This document shows positions 47,993 through 61,960 of a stretch of 64,000 nucleotides of DNA, piece after piece (the first letter of the stretch is position 1; each line of letters opens with the position of its first letter). The DNA comes from Amblyornis subalaris. Lineage: Eukaryota > Chordata > Aves > Passeriformes > Ptilonorhynchidae. The notes below the pieces were generated by a model that was not told the origin of the DNA, made no database searches, and saw only the letters and a program-made list of their open reading frames with translations. The DNA is taken from positions 1,936,643 to 2,000,642 of the forward strand of contig JACAXG010000007.1 of the NCBI GenBank assembly GCA_018881555.1, in the 5' to 3' direction. Position numbers and translations under genes: made by a program.

Positions 47993-50900
47993 TTCTTACT
48001 TAGTTCTGTATGAATGGCACTGATAAAACTGATGAGCTGGAGACTGGGTGTTTTACAAGTTGCTTTTGACTCCTTTCCAGGCCCTTAGTTGGATCCATCT
48101 TTTATGGGGCATCTTAATAGAAGCGAGCATGACTGTCTGTCGCTGGTGGGAACGCTGAGGGGATTTACGAGCTGTGTTATGAGGGCAGCTGCTTTTGGAG
48201 GTCTCCATCACAGCTTCACGACTCATTCCTGTGCTTTGTCCTGGAGAGCAGGGCTGGACCATCCCTGCAGGACCCATGTGGATGTCCTGCCTTGGGGAGC
48301 AGGGTCTGCAATCCCGCCAGGGGCTTTCTGCCAGGTGTCACATATGGAGCTGCTCTGGGCTGATTCATAACTCTGATACTGCTGCTGGTGCNAGTTTATC
48401 ATCTACTGCGAAGCAAAAAACAACAAAAGACAACTTTCTACCCAATGAGTTATGCTAATGAGTGCTAGTTGTGGTTATAAAATAATTTAATTTTTTTCCT
48501 TAAGGATTTATTTGGAAATCTATTACTTGAATTGTAATGCTTCTGAAGCCTTTTCAGGATTTTTNTTGTCTAAAATATGAACGAGTAGAACATTAACTTG
48601 AAATTTTAAGCAAGGGCTTCATATCTAGTCCTCTTTGGGTTTTAAGGCAAACATTTTATTGTTGGTAACTGCAATGTTTCTTGAAATACAATCCAGGAGA
48701 AGACTATTAGTTCTAAGAAGGTGTATATGATGTTTCACCTACCCAGATGTGTAGTCCTCTTTTTAAGCTACTTACAAAATTTATATCCTGCTTGGCCCAA
48801 ATTAATTTAAATAGCATCCAACGCTAGATAGCGCTGAATTGCACAGAGCCATGGTAATTGGCTGTCAGAACAAGAATTTGNTGTGTAGCATCCTGAAGCA
48901 GCTGGGGAGAGAAAAAAACCAAGCTCATATCACAGGGGGCATATATGTATATTAAGGCAGAAAAACCACTAGTTTAAGATGTAGGGATATGTTTGCCATA
49001 GGCACTGTGCATGGGGAAATACATGATTCTATTTCCCTTGCAGTGTACTAGGAGATAAATTGTTCCTTGGAGAGCTGGAGAGAGAGATGGGTTGAGTGCT
49101 TTTCATGTCAACTCCTTTTTGGATCATNTTTGATAAATTAAGAGAATTCTCCTGAAATAGTTCAGAGGAATAAACAAGATGCCAGAGCTGTGTTGCACCA
49201 TCTGTAGTGTATGTGTTTAAAGCCTGAATTTTCTATGGGAGTTTTCTTCTATAATATTACACTTCAGGTTTCCTGGTGTTTTCCCCACTTTCATTCTTTA
49301 TTCTTTTCAATGCANCGTATCTTTTTAATCTGTCAAAATGCCATGCTTCCTGAAATATTGAAGACGTGTTGCAGTTACAAGGCTGTTTACAAACAGAAGG
49401 CGAACTCAGTAGTTTATTGTACTCTTATTCTTTTGAGACCTGCATTTCTGTGTGTATTTAAATGACCTTTTTTTTTCTGAGCATGATTCCATTCCCTTTG
49501 AAAGTTGCCTTATAAAGTTTTTATGCCCGTCTGCTTTGAGGAAAGAATTTGAACCTTTATGATTTCAGCGAACAAATTAGTGAAAATCCAGATTTTTAAC
49601 NCCAGTAGGGTCATGTCAGATTGTCTGGAAACTAATTTATGGTGGTGGTGATTTTCTTAACACTGTTTTCTTTCTCTAACAGTGCCCTTAACTCCTGCAC
49701 TTCAAACTTTTGAGGAATTAGCCTGTTTTGTTTTTATTTTTACCTATAAATTTCTAAACTCCACATGATTCCTATGGTCAGCACTGAAAGTTGTTCGGGT
49801 TTTTGACATCTGTTTTTTGGGCCAAGTTAGCAAGTGGGGTTGCAGTTACTCAGAATAAGGTTAAGTGATGGCGTTGAGGTCGTAATTAATTAAACATATG
49901 CAGCAATACCTTCTTATATTTCAAGTCCTGCAATCAACAGACTGAGAGTGCTGCCTGACCCACGCCAGCAGAGAGGGGAGGAAGAGGGAGGGGACTTTTT
50001 CTTGCAGGGCAGGATGATATGGGGTAGGAGCAAGCTGCACACATGCCTGCCAAAACGCTTGGATCAGACTAAAGGAACACAGATGGCTGAAGCTGATAAA
50101 GGTGTCTCTTATTGTGTGGGTTTTTTTTTTTTTTTTCTCCTCGGTACTGTTTTGAGTTTGTGTGCGAGAGACGGGTAAGAGGGGAGGAAGACAACTACAT
50201 TGTATAATATGTTTATTTTGATACGTTTTACAGCGTAGGAAAGGAGTTGAGTAAATCCAATACTCCTCCTCGGTAGGATGCCAAAGGCTGGATGGAGCTT
50301 AGCCCTCCTTTTAGGTTTCTGGAACAAATGAACAATAATGGATCTTCAGGGATTTATGTCATGCTGTCCAACCTTCAGTTCTTATCTGCTAATAGAAAAA
50401 TCCCCATCCACTGCTGAAAGCAGCTCCTAAAAATTGGACTGAGAAGCCTTAGAAGCACGTGGTTGCCTCCGCTCATAACCAGCTCTCCTCTTACGCGGCC
50501 CCTTCGTGTCTCCTGGATCCCCAGGTCATTTGTTACCGTGGTTATTTGTTTATTGCCACAATTTATGATGTGTTTGTATAAACATCAGGTACATATTTGT
50601 ATTTACAAAAGACATATATGTATGTATAATTCCCTGTCCTCCAAGAAGGTGGTGGCCAAGTCTGCCTCCAAGTCTTCCTACTTGGAGGAGGAAGGCAGGC
50701 CACAGCAGGACAGGAATGTGTTAAGGAAGAGCGAGTCCCACAGACTCTTAATCTGAGCAAAGCCCAATACTTCTTAGCATTTGTTATTTATTGTCCTAGA
50801 AATTAACTGGTCACTGCTATCTGGAAATGGTATGTCTGAACCTTAGAGCTGCTTGCAGGAATAAATCATTGTCAGCAGCCATGGTGGCTGTTCCGAGGCT

Positions 50901-51613
50901 GTCAGATCTGTTCCACCCATGAGCAGCACCATCCATCAGGGCAAGGCTGAGGAGAAGGGAGGAGAAGCAAGACCTTTTTTTCCCTTCATCTATTTAAAGC
51001 AAAGTCTTAAAGAGGCAATTTCTTTAGAGGGCCATAAGATTCTTGTCTTGTAAATGATGGCAGTAATGTTCTCCTGCTTGTGACAGCTGGAAATCTGCAG
51101 GATGTTCTTGCTGGTGAGCATGGGAGAAAAATGGTACATGAGACTTCACTCTAGGGCAAATAAAATGCATTTTGAATATCTTTTTCAATTTGCAGTCATT
51201 AAGTTGAAATATTGCAGTTGTTTTTCATGGAAACTAAGATATGAAAAATCGAATTGCAAAGCCATACTCNTAATGGTGTAACTAAGCTTCATCCAAATCA
51301 GGGCTGTTTTGGTCTGTTGTCTTCTAGATACTCTTTTTGTCCTTCCTTGATCATCCCACATGTATATGTTTCTAAAANAGACACGGAAATACGTTTATTT
51401 TTTTGTGTGTGTTCAGTAAAGCTGCCAAAAACTGATGGAGGGAGACACTGTTTCATTCTGAGATTTACTGCTNCAAAAATGAATGTGCTTTTCTGATGCC
51501 GTGAGGTCTTGCATCTGCAAAGTCTCTTCTAAAAATACACCATAATATTATGATTATTAATTGTGGCTACCACTATACAAATAGAAAAATAAATGCAGCC
51601 CAGCTACATTCCC

Positions 51614-51642
51614 TTTTTTTTTTTTTTAAAAAAAAAAAAAAA
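51614..51642. repeat. T14A15 palindromic homopolymer block
   Basis: Fourteen T are directly followed by fifteen A, a perfect AT palindrome. It may be an error-prone or length-variable site, or the meeting point of two decayed poly-A tails in opposite directions. Confidence 0.9.
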
Positions 51643-54600
51643 GCCCTTTGTGTGAGTAGGAAAATGCTACTTTTTTTTTCTGTGAAAATATAACATTGTT
51701 ATTACAGCTTTGGCTCTATAAAGGATCTATGAACATGAGAATCTGGAGTATATGGAAGAAATTATTACTAAACAGTGGACTGGCTTTTCTTTGAGTTATG
51801 CTAATTTTCCTTTGCTGCAACTATATTGTATTTAGTTAAATTACTCTTAATTTATATTGGTATAACCAAGCAGAAAATAAAGCCCCGAGTACACGAGCAG
51901 GACCTTCTATTTGTGTAAATTAAAATCTATATTGAAAGTGACACAGGGTAAACACTAAACATCTAACAAAAAGCTTGCCCTTTGCCAAGGAAATAAGGAA
52001 ATCAAGACNTNGTGGAGTCTATAATTAGGCACTTTACATGACTGTAGCTCTGTAAAAAGGAATAGAAGACAATGGTATTAGCACAGTACTCCAAGGAAAA
52101 GAACTAGGGATAAATTTTACTGTGAAGTGGGCTACAGGGCAGCTTAATGGGGAACAGTTTTGTGGGAGCCTTGGTCAAGAAGTCAAACTGTAGAAATTAA
52201 TTTGTAAACATACACATTGGTCCCTGCTCATATAGTTAAAAATAATCTAGTATTAATTTAGAGTGCTTTCTGTTGTGGCATAGTTTCAAAAAGCCAAAAG
52301 TTAGCTGCTTTATCTGACTTATGTCAGGGGTGGGTACTTGACATCCACACTGGGACCTGTGTGTCTTGCTTGAAGTAAACCATTGTATTTGNGATTTGGC
52401 TAAATTTCGGTAGTGGATCCCATAGTAGATGCAGGTTTCTGTTTATACTGGGAACGGCAACCAGCAAATCCTTCTGGAACGCTTGAGAGGAGGTTGGTGG
52501 TGACAGGTCCACCTTTCTGTGGTCTCAACTTCACCTGCAGGTGGAAGGGTACAAAATAGACTGTGTGAAATTCTGTGGTTCATAAATGCTTAATAATGTT
52601 TATGTGGCAATCTCCTCCTTAGAAGAAATTCAGTTTATTCATAGTTTCTTAATTTTCATTTGGGAAAGTTGTGTTGGAAAGAAAGAATTGCTTTCAGTAG
52701 GCTGAAAGATAACTTTCACCACCACTCCCAAATCAATTTTAATATGATTATAGCAAATACCTGTCTGTCTGTGTATTTCTTCATTTGAAAACCAGATGTC
52801 TGGTGTTTAGAATAAAGGATTCTGAAACAGAAAATGGTGCATTAGATTTCCTTTGCAGCTTCCACAGACATTGATTAATTGGGACAGTCAGCATGGCTCG
52901 CTTTTAGAAAGAAAAAGCTTAATGATTAACTAAATTCTTTTTCTGTCCCCCCTACCGAGCATATAAAATGGTTATAAAAGAATGTAGAGGAGACACAGTT
53001 GGAGTTGTTGTTGTTGTGCACAATAAAAACACAGGCACATATTTCACAATGTACTAANTGTAGCCAGAAACATTAATTTCCATGTGATAGCTGTCAGGAT
53101 CCTAATATAGTCATGTGTGCTCCGGGTCATTTGGTGGTTTTGGGAGAGAAAAGCTGTCGCTATCCCTGGATTTTTAGATAAAGTAACACCTGTATTGAAC
53201 GATTTACCAACACTTCTTTTTGTGTTCTGCATCACTGGAATTGCAAACCAGGGGTTTGATAAGTTTTTACCAATTCTAAGCCAAATGACATTGCTCTGGC
53301 TTGACATTTCTAAGTCCTTAGTNAAAAGTAATGAGACTCGGGATGTGCCCTCTCTTCATGTGTGATTTTTTGTGTCATCTGGAGAGATGAGAACTTTGTT
53401 CTCTAAGTAAGGGAATGGTAAGGAGCCCTGCCCAACACAGTTGACAATGTCTGTTATATTCCACTTGTAATTCCATGTTGTTGGATGCTGCCAGCAATGA
53501 TTGCAGCATGCTGAGACATGTAATTGCGTATTTCTTGAATGAATCCTACACGACATCCAGGGTTTTGCAGTTACCCTGATGTGTGGGACACCACAGTTTT
53601 TGCTCCTCTTCAGTGACATCAGTTGCAATTCTCTGTTCTTAAACCAAGGGAACTTGAGAGAGGTTATTTTTGGGAAACTTTGCTCTTTTGGGAAGAGTTG
53701 TCCTTACGTTAGCTGATAGAACTTTGTAAATTGCTGTGATTTTTTTATTTCTTTCCCCTAGTCGTGTGAAGGAGAATAATAGGNTAAAGCTCTGTGATTC
53801 ACCACAGCTTGACAAGTACAAAAGTTTATGTAATGTAGTGGCAGTCTTGAATCCATTCAACAGATGTTATGTATAGACTTAGGTGAAAGTTACACCAGGG
53901 TAGCTTCAGTGTGATGACTTTAATTTATATGTTCTGAAAGATATATCCTATGTTGAACTACTTTATAAATATGTCATTGTGGACTTACACAGTCAATGCC
54001 TGTCAGTAGCTTCCAGCTCAGTGTTCTCAACTTATGAGTCCCCTAAAAGTAATTTTCCCCTCTAAGTTATCGAACTCAACCAGTGATACTTTCCTAAGTG
54101 CCAGCTTGTGCACACCTCAGCATTTGAAATTTAGTTTTCTCTTGAGAGATGATGGAATTAAGTCTCTTGCAGCACGTGAATATCTGGTCAGAAAAATTTA
54201 CGACTTCGAGTCCGAGCCCAACATACACTTCTGAGGGATTGTTTGTGTTACAGGCTGATAGGTTTTGTCTGGCTCCCCTGGATTTTGAAAACACTGGTGG
54301 GATGATGACACGCTGATGGGGTGGTCTGGTGGTCTCTCGTCTTGAGGATTTACTGTCTTTTGAGGAATGTAAATTCTCCTCCAGGCTGGTTTGCATTAAT
54401 TTTTATGGTGACTGTGGCTTTATTTTCTGAAAGTGGCCTGCATTGCACATTAGTATGAAAGTGTTCAGCAGGTTTGGAGTATCTGGACAATCTCCTAGGA
54501 CTTGGTTCCTTTCTCGTGTGCCTGTTTTGGGGTGGGAAGGGGTACTTCTGTAAGGCTGGACCTTGCCCTCAGTGGGAAGGGCCACCATACCGTATCCTTG

Positions 54601-56069
54601 ACATAANTCAAGCCACAGAATAACCCCATTTTCTTTAGAATTTCCTCTATGCTGAGCCTTCATCGATTCTTTTTTTAGTTTTCTATAAAAATCTGTTATC
54701 TGGCCTTGTATNTTTTCCTCATAGACACTTAACATTTTTCGTTAATCCAACAGAAACTCATGTTCTTAAATTTTAACAATGTAACTTTTGTGTTTAATAG
54801 CTATTATTTTGAAGCCAGAAATGTTGTAGTAGTTGGGTTTTAACTGTCTTGCAACAAATCTGCCAAAAAAATAAGAAAGTTATCTAAGGATTTAGGTTAG
54901 CGGTGCAACCGCTCCCTCATTAGAGACCTGCCTGGGTGGATAATGGGGTCCAGGAATGAGTGGAATGAAGGGATGTAGCTGGATCCCAGGGCTCCAGGAG
55001 AAGTCAGGGTTGTCCACAGCCTCAGTGGTCGCAGAGGATGAGCACTTGGCTGATTGCAAAGGGATTTTCCCTGGGCGTGGAGGGCTCCTGGTTGAGAGCT
55101 CTGGCAGCAGGGCAGGTAAACACCCATGTCCTCCTGANATGGGAGAGGGAGCTGGAGAGATGTGGTCAGGGCAAGAAAATGGAATGTGCCACCTTTCCCA
55201 GGGAAAGAGGTGGAGCCTTTGATCCATTTAAGGAGCTTTAGTTTAGAAGACAGGTACTATTTTTTTTCTTGATGTTGTACTCTAGTTTTCTCTGTCGCTG
55301 GTGGCACCCATGGGACTTACATTCCTCTGTTAATTTCNACATGTTAATTATCTATGTGTGTGTTTGAGTGAGTAATCATTTGTATTTATTGTTTTTGTCT
55401 AACACTTCTTCCTGCTCTGCTACTGGCAGCAGTATTTGATTTATTTCTGTGATTAATTCTTAGCCCTTTGAAATCCACGGAGCCTTTAAAAAAAAGAAGA
55501 AAGAAATCCTAACAATAATAGTAGCATTCAAGCTCCTTTATCTTCATTTTGTTCCAGTGCAGTGGTGGATATTCCAAATTCTCCATGGTAATAGAGAAGT
55601 ATTTCAGAAGCAAATATCTTGCCAGATCTTTGCATTTTCACTACAATTATTGCTAAGGAGAAAGAGTACTTTATCAGCCATAGGCTTTGTAGCAGTAGAA
55701 CACGGATGTTTAAAGCTGATGCAAATGAGAATTCTCTTTTCATTGTGNGTTTACCGCTGAAGCAGTGCAATTTTTTAAGAACCAGAGTTCTTTTCTTAGA
55801 AAAACTTCCCTGGCATCTCTTTGGTAAGCAAGGGGCGCAGGGCATCCCTGGGGTTTCTTACAGGCAGAGCAGAAAGGTCTCCTTTCTGGCTGATTTTGTT
55901 ACTCGGGGATTACGTGCAATAGCTGTTATCCCTTTGTAAGGTACATTCATAGCTGTTCTGCTCGGGGCCCGCGGTGACCAGGTTGGGACTGTGCACAGCC
56001 CTGCTGACACGAAAAGAGCACAGGCNAAAAAAAGACCTGAGTGTTTCACCAAAGATTTTTATGGATTTG

Positions 56070-56195
56070 AGTCATTGAGTGGTTTGGGTTGGAAGGGACC
56101 TTAAAGACTATCTTGTTTCAACTCCCCCATGGTGGGCAAAGGCACCTTCCACTACACCAGGTTGCTCAAAGCCCCATCCAGCCTGGCCAAACCCA
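56070..56195 (-). mobile_element. CR1 LINE 3' fragment, reverse
   Basis: GGTTTGGGTTGGAAGGGACC, TTAAAGACTATCTTGTTTCA, GGCACCTTCCACTACACCAG and GTTGCTCAAAGCCCCATCCA are the reverse complement of the CR1 3' region, well preserved up to GCCTGGCC at about 56190. Confidence 0.94.
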
Positions 56196-57203
56196 AATCA
56201 GTTCAACAACTCTTTTTTTCTTGCGCTGGTCTCAGACATCTCCCACCTTTGGTGTCATGTATCACATCTGGCCTCCACTGCAAGAAGGGAAATAATTTGT
56301 TGCTCCTGAAAGTTCTGCCTGAAGCTGCAGAGCTTCTCTACNCTAATCAAAGGTGTAGTCGAGTTGCAATAACAAGTACATTGTTTTCCCTGTGATAACA
56401 TTGTATTTTTATTGTTTCATTCCTGTAATTTAATCCTATAACTGATGTCCTACTTTGGTCTGAATTTAGAATTAGCCCTTGTAGCATTAAACTGTTTTAA
56501 TATCCATTTATTCTACTTTGAGACTTTATGGAATAAACACTGTCCTTTCTGAGCAAACTTTTTCTAAATCTAAGCTTTTTTAGACTAAAAATAGTTCTTG
56601 TTGAGCAAGGAGTAGTAATGAATACAGCACTGTCCTTGACCGGGCTAGTTACCAAATACTTCAAATTAAGGATATTCATCAAGTAAACCCATGAAAGAAG
56701 TGATCTAATAAAAAAATAATGTTTAAAGAGCTTTCATCTCCAGTGAGATTACTTGCATGAGTCAGCTGAAGAACATTCACCTTTNTTCACTGACATTTAA
56801 GAAATAAATAGCTTGGAGCTACTCGTTATGTTGTAGTTACTTAACACTTGTTTAACTACCAATTGTTTTGTCTATAATACAGAAGATTAATTCTGGAGAA
56901 ATTATGTGTGATAGCTAATTTGATATTTAAGTCTTCCTTGATTGCTGGGCTAAGTGATTACTAACAATAAAACTTTTAAAAATTACTGTGCTAATTATTG
57001 TTATTGTTAAAAGCCTCGTATCAATTNCCTTTATTAATATGGTATAATATCTTATTAAAAGTTCATGCACCTACCTACCAAATTTTGTGTGCAAGGCAAT
57101 AGAGCTTTGTGAGACCTGGGCAGACACTGAATCCAGCCACTCGAGTGTAATGCAAGACAGAGTGCATGGAATTGCCTGCATTCAGATTAATGTATTAAGA
57201 GCC

Positions 57204-57218
57204 TTTTTTTTTTTTTTT
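57204..57218. repeat. Poly-T tract (T15) with AT-rich extension
   Basis: Fifteen T, an N, then AATTTAAT and a further T run to about 57236. No retroposed body is identified beside it. Confidence 0.85.
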
Positions 57219-60017
57219 NAATTTAATTTTTTTTTTATTAAACTGCTCCCTTCACCAGGGTTTGATGTGCATTCCTGCCTGGATAAGAATATGCATGTTG
57301 GTGGGAAGAAGAAACTAATAAACTGTTTCATCCATTTGTGACAGCTGAACCTAGATAAGAGCATTGCAGTTGGGTCTGTCGTGTATGTGTGTCCCTGTGT
57401 CAGCTAAAATGGAGGAGGAATTTTACCTCTCCTTACAGGCTTCAACAAAACTTTCATGTTGGTAGATTGTTTTTTGAGACATCCTTTTTATGTAGGTAAA
57501 CATGTCAATCCGAATGGTTGTATCAAGTGTGGAAGATCTTAGAGCAAGGTATTATGTAGAGGAAATAAATGGGTATAATCATTGTGTCATCACCTTTGAA
57601 ATATTTGTATGACCACTACTGGAGTTTGTGTTGCCACTGTGCCCCTGAAAAGGATCTTCCTAAGGTAACTCTTCAAGGTACTCTTGCCTATTCCTTATGA
57701 TGTTATCCTGATGGGTTTGTGTCATAGCCCTGGAAAATTAACAAAGAAGCAGAAAAAAGCCACTGTAGGGAAGGATAAACTCCTGGTCCAGGTCCACAAT
57801 GCTGGGCATGAGTCCCAGGCTGGAGTCTGTCACGCTAAGGAGATCACTCCGTCTGTGCCTTGACAGCTCACCCAAAATGTCGGAAATGAGCTTTACATAT
57901 TCGGGTTTGGCAGGTTGGGATGGATGCTGCCAATTTTTTTTCTCTGTAGTTTGAGAGGTAAGTCACCTAGAAGCGTATCCTATGGGGAAGTTAGCTATAC
58001 CAGTACTTGAAACCCCTGCATCTGCCCTATTTGCTGGGACCTGGTTACTAAACCCCAGTGTTGCCCATGGTCATGTCTAAAGGAAGTTTTCTACCCCTCT
58101 GACTCTTCCNTTTTCCTTCTTCTGTTTACTGCTTGAGCACACTCTTCAATTTTCACAAATCCTTACAAGTTGTCCACTTCTCTTTATTCACACACTCTCT
58201 TGGCAGTGGGAAAGCTAACAGTTCTTACTAATTTTAATTCTTAATTTTGATGGAATCCAAGTTTTACTGCTTTTAACTAGAGTATCCCTAAAGATTGGAA
58301 CTCTCTCAATTAGATATTGTGCTGCTTTGCTGCAGTTGAAGAGTCCACATCAGTAGAATATAACCTCCCTACTGAGAACGAAGCATCTGTGGGTAATGTT
58401 TGTACTGCACTATTTTGGAGCATAGTGAAGATGCTTGATTAAGCAAACTAAATTTTTGCTACCTTCTAGATCTCCTTATTCAGTTCTGAAAGCTACCTGC
58501 TTGGCACTGATGGATAGTGTTAACCTTAAAACTGTTCAATCCATATTACAGGATATTGTGCTCTTACTAGTGATTGTTTCTAGCAGGTGGTTCCTACACC
58601 CAAAAGGTTTTAAGCTGGTATAAAAGACATAGCAAAGACTTGAATAAGCTAAAAGGAAGGGAGATGCAGGAGTTCAGATTNAAAAGGATGATGCCTGTGA
58701 GAGGAATCCTTGCTGTATGAACCAGGAGAGCTGCCCAGAGCCGCAGGGTGTTGTATTGGGAGGAACAGCAAGTTTGGGGCTCAGAACTTCTGGTATAACT
58801 CTGGAGACAGAACCGCATTGGAGATGATGCCTGTCTGATAAAAATGATGCTGCCTCAGGTGAATAAATGTATTAATTGAGCTGTGATTCAGGTAGCCTTC
58901 AGATTAATGACAAAATATGTCCTGTGGATTAACTTAATTTCAGTGTTTTTCCAGTGTCTACCAGTGTTGTCTGGGCACTGCTGAGACAGAGAAACACCAT
59001 TTCCTAATGAAGCTTTTTAGATATTTGTCCTCATCCCTGTTTCGTTGCATGTGGGTGTTCACTTCAAATTAATATTTCATATATTACATTTAAAGTTTGT
59101 CTTAAACTGTCCCAAATGAAAGCAAGTGCTTGGTTGTCCACATAGTATAATTTTTAAAGCTTTGGAGATTTTTGTCTTGTATGAGCCGTATCTTCCTGGT
59201 TTCAGAGACAGAATTCAGTTGCGTTCTTGGGAGCTGCATGGGATTACTCATTTCTTAGAGGCAATCAACTTTTTCTTATTTAACTTGCTGTCGACAAGTG
59301 GCTTTTTTAAAAGTAATGCTCTTAGAAGGTCATTTGACTTTTGAGGGTTATTCACTTTGTTAGCCCAAACACTAAAACCTTGTGTCCTTGGGTTCTGATT
59401 AGTGACACTTTAATAAAGTCATTTGAAGTTCAGTAGACTGAATTTTCCACCTTTTCTAATGTTTCTATGGTCACAGGGAAGCGACCTGTATTCAATGTTT
59501 TGAATGCAAATCTTTTAAAAGTTACTGTGCAATTTTGTGTACCAGACTTCTTCATGGGTTACAGAAAGTCCCCCCTTTTTTTTTTTAAACAATTACAGCA
59601 GTGTCTTTTCTCTTTCTTTTCTGTTTTCCTCCTCTCTTTCTTTCTAGTGATGTGACAGCAATTGACTAAACTTGGGTCTTTTGGGATAACAAAGGATGGA
59701 GAAAAATCTTAAAGGTTTTTATTGCTTCACTTGTTTTTTTGGCAGGGCCAGGACAGACAAAGGCCTTTCCACTTGATTAGATAATAAGGCTAACGTGGTC
59801 TTTGAGTGAAAAATATCTTTGCATTCTGCTCTTCTTTTTCCACCAACCAGAAAAAAAAGGGGGGNTGGCGAAAGGAGAAAACTATGCCTAATCAGCAACA
59901 ATTAAATCTTTCATGGTGAACTCACTTTGGAGGAATTAATGCATTTTGTATTGCCTAACAACTTGAGTGAACATTAACAACACGTGAGAACTGAGGGGAA
60001 GAAAAATTATGGCTGTC

Positions 60018-60043
60018 TTTTTTTTTTTTTTTTTTTTTTTTTT
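60018..60043. repeat. Poly-T tract (T26)
   Basis: The longest homopolymer in the window. On the minus strand it would be a poly-A tail following 60044-60428, but no AATAAA signal, known gene or clear target-site duplication supports a retrocopy. Confidence 0.9.
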
Positions 60044-60156
60044 ANTTGTGGTTCTTAAGGAGCAGGGAAGGGCGGGTCATTGACTTGATTTTCATGGGAA
60101 GATTGACTCCGGAGCTCTCGCATCTCCAGGAGCGGAGCGAGGGGGTATTGACAGCT

Positions 60157-60182
60157 GGGGTTTGGGGAGGGGGGCCTACGGG
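60157..60182 (+). other. G-quadruplex motif in intron 1
   Basis: Four G tracts (60157-60160, 60164-60167, 60169-60174, 60180-60182) with loops TTT, A and CCTAC satisfy the standard G3+N1-7 pattern. The motif lies in a short GC-rich island inside the AT-rich intron and on the sense strand of FAT4. Confidence 0.75.
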
Positions 60183-61915
60183 AGCAGGGACTGCGCCCAT
60201 GGCTTGTTGGGGAAAAACAAGGGAAGATGGAAAACAAAGCCCAGAGAGGGAACAGTAGCTGCAGTGTCCCGGGNCTGAGGGGCCGCCGCTCCTTGATGGT
60301 GGATGTGTGTTGTGCTTGGACTCAATTAGTTGTGGTGGAGAAATATCAGTGTAATGAAAGGGGCTGCCCTCAAGTGAGAAACAGTTTGTTCTGAAAGAAG
60401 CTGAAGCAGTTGTGCCATGTCCCTCCATGGATACTGTGGATGGGTATAGAAGATGCTCAGTCAGCCCTTTCAGACCTTCTCACTGCTGAAGAACAGCTCA
60501 NGCAAAAGAAGTCTGGGAATCCAGGTGTGTTTTGCCAAGATTTCCTAGTAAGTCCTACAGGCTAAGAACAATAACTAAAGGTGTTTTTTGAATTACTATT
60601 TTAGAGATTTCTTTCTTCTGACACCTGCTTTGTTTGTGATTACAAATAATCTGGATGCTGAGGTGTGCTCACGTTAATACACCGGTCCACCTATTCCCCT
60701 TTCATGGATCCTGGATGTTGGCACAGGCATTCAGACAGACCCTTGGGCATTCCTGAGCACGTGGATATTCATCCAGTCTTCTCACCCCCTCTCCTCTGAG
60801 GGAGAAGTGCACACCCCGTCCTCTGCTCCTTGTGCGACCCTCCCGCCTCTGCCACCGCATCCCAGACTTTTCCNTCCTCCTCCCTTCACTCATGCGTGCT
60901 CATTCCCAAAACAGTCACAGCCCACAAGACCTTGAATCATCGTTTGTCTCCTTTTATCCAGTTAATCTCGTGTCTTTCTCATCCCTCCCTCTACCTCTGC
61001 CATTATTTCCCACTCTCACTGGGTGCCAGCTACTCTATCCCCAGCCAAGTTTCCCTCTTGATGGAATGGTTTTTCCAACATTTTCCCCACAAAGGTTTTG
61101 GTCCCTTTTGAGCATCACATGCGGGATACAAGATTGTTATCCAAAGTAAATATTTTTTTCCCTTAGGAAGTCCACACTTCGAGTGGAGTTGCAATTCATT
61201 AAAGCCTAATCTCATGAGCTATTAAAGTAACTTAAACCAAACAAAAATGAAAATTTTGTGCGGTTTTGCAGGTAAAGGAAACATGGAAAGAGCCAAAACA
61301 AACAGGTTTGGCTCTTAAGTGCTTCCTGAGAGAGGACTCTCTCCACTCGTTGAGGCTTTTACCTTGGTATCCAGGCTTTATTCTGGGCTCCAAAATANCG
61401 ATATCCTTTGGGGCAGTGGAATGAATCCCTCTCCTTGCTCGGGGTCCCATTCCTGGTTGTGTGACCCAGTCCTGAAGGTCTCACCACTGCATACAGAAAA
61501 ATCGCCACCTAAAAGCTCAGAACCATTTTCTGTTTTTTTTTTTGTTTTTAACCACTTAACCAAGTTTTGGCAGCAAAAACCTNGTCTGCTACATCAGAAG
61601 TTTCTTCAGCTAATTCAGGTCATTTAGAGCTGGGAAACTGATTGGAAGGTGGAAAAAAATGAGAAATAATAATTTCCTTATCCAAAAATAATGAAGAAAC
61701 TGTGAGGAAATGAGATCTGCTAGTTGTATGCTCCTGGAGAGCAGGGTGACAAGAGGTGATGGCTGGGTTTTTCCTTCCAGTCTCTGAGGCCGAAGGAAAG
61801 GCAAGGAGGTAGAAGCTGTCTGCTAGAAGCTTTTGTCTGACTAGGATTTTTTTTGTATTTCTCTGTAGTTTTCAGACAACTTAGCACGGTTTCAGTGATT
61901 ATGACTCTTTATAGA

Positions 61916-61960
61916 TGTTAAGTATACACTTGTTAAGTATGCAGTTGTTAAGTATACAGC
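61916..61960 (+). repeat. 15 bp minisatellite, three copies
   Basis: TGTTAAGTATACACT, TGTTAAGTATGCAGT and TGTTAAGTATACAGC follow in perfect 15 bp register at 61916, 61931 and 61946, differing at one to three positions. It is intronic and has no known role. Confidence 0.92.

Noticed and set aside
53044..53628. Frames on both strands in the intron resembling a possible mobile element
   Set aside because: I could not match them to a family. The frames are short and there are no terminal repeats visible.
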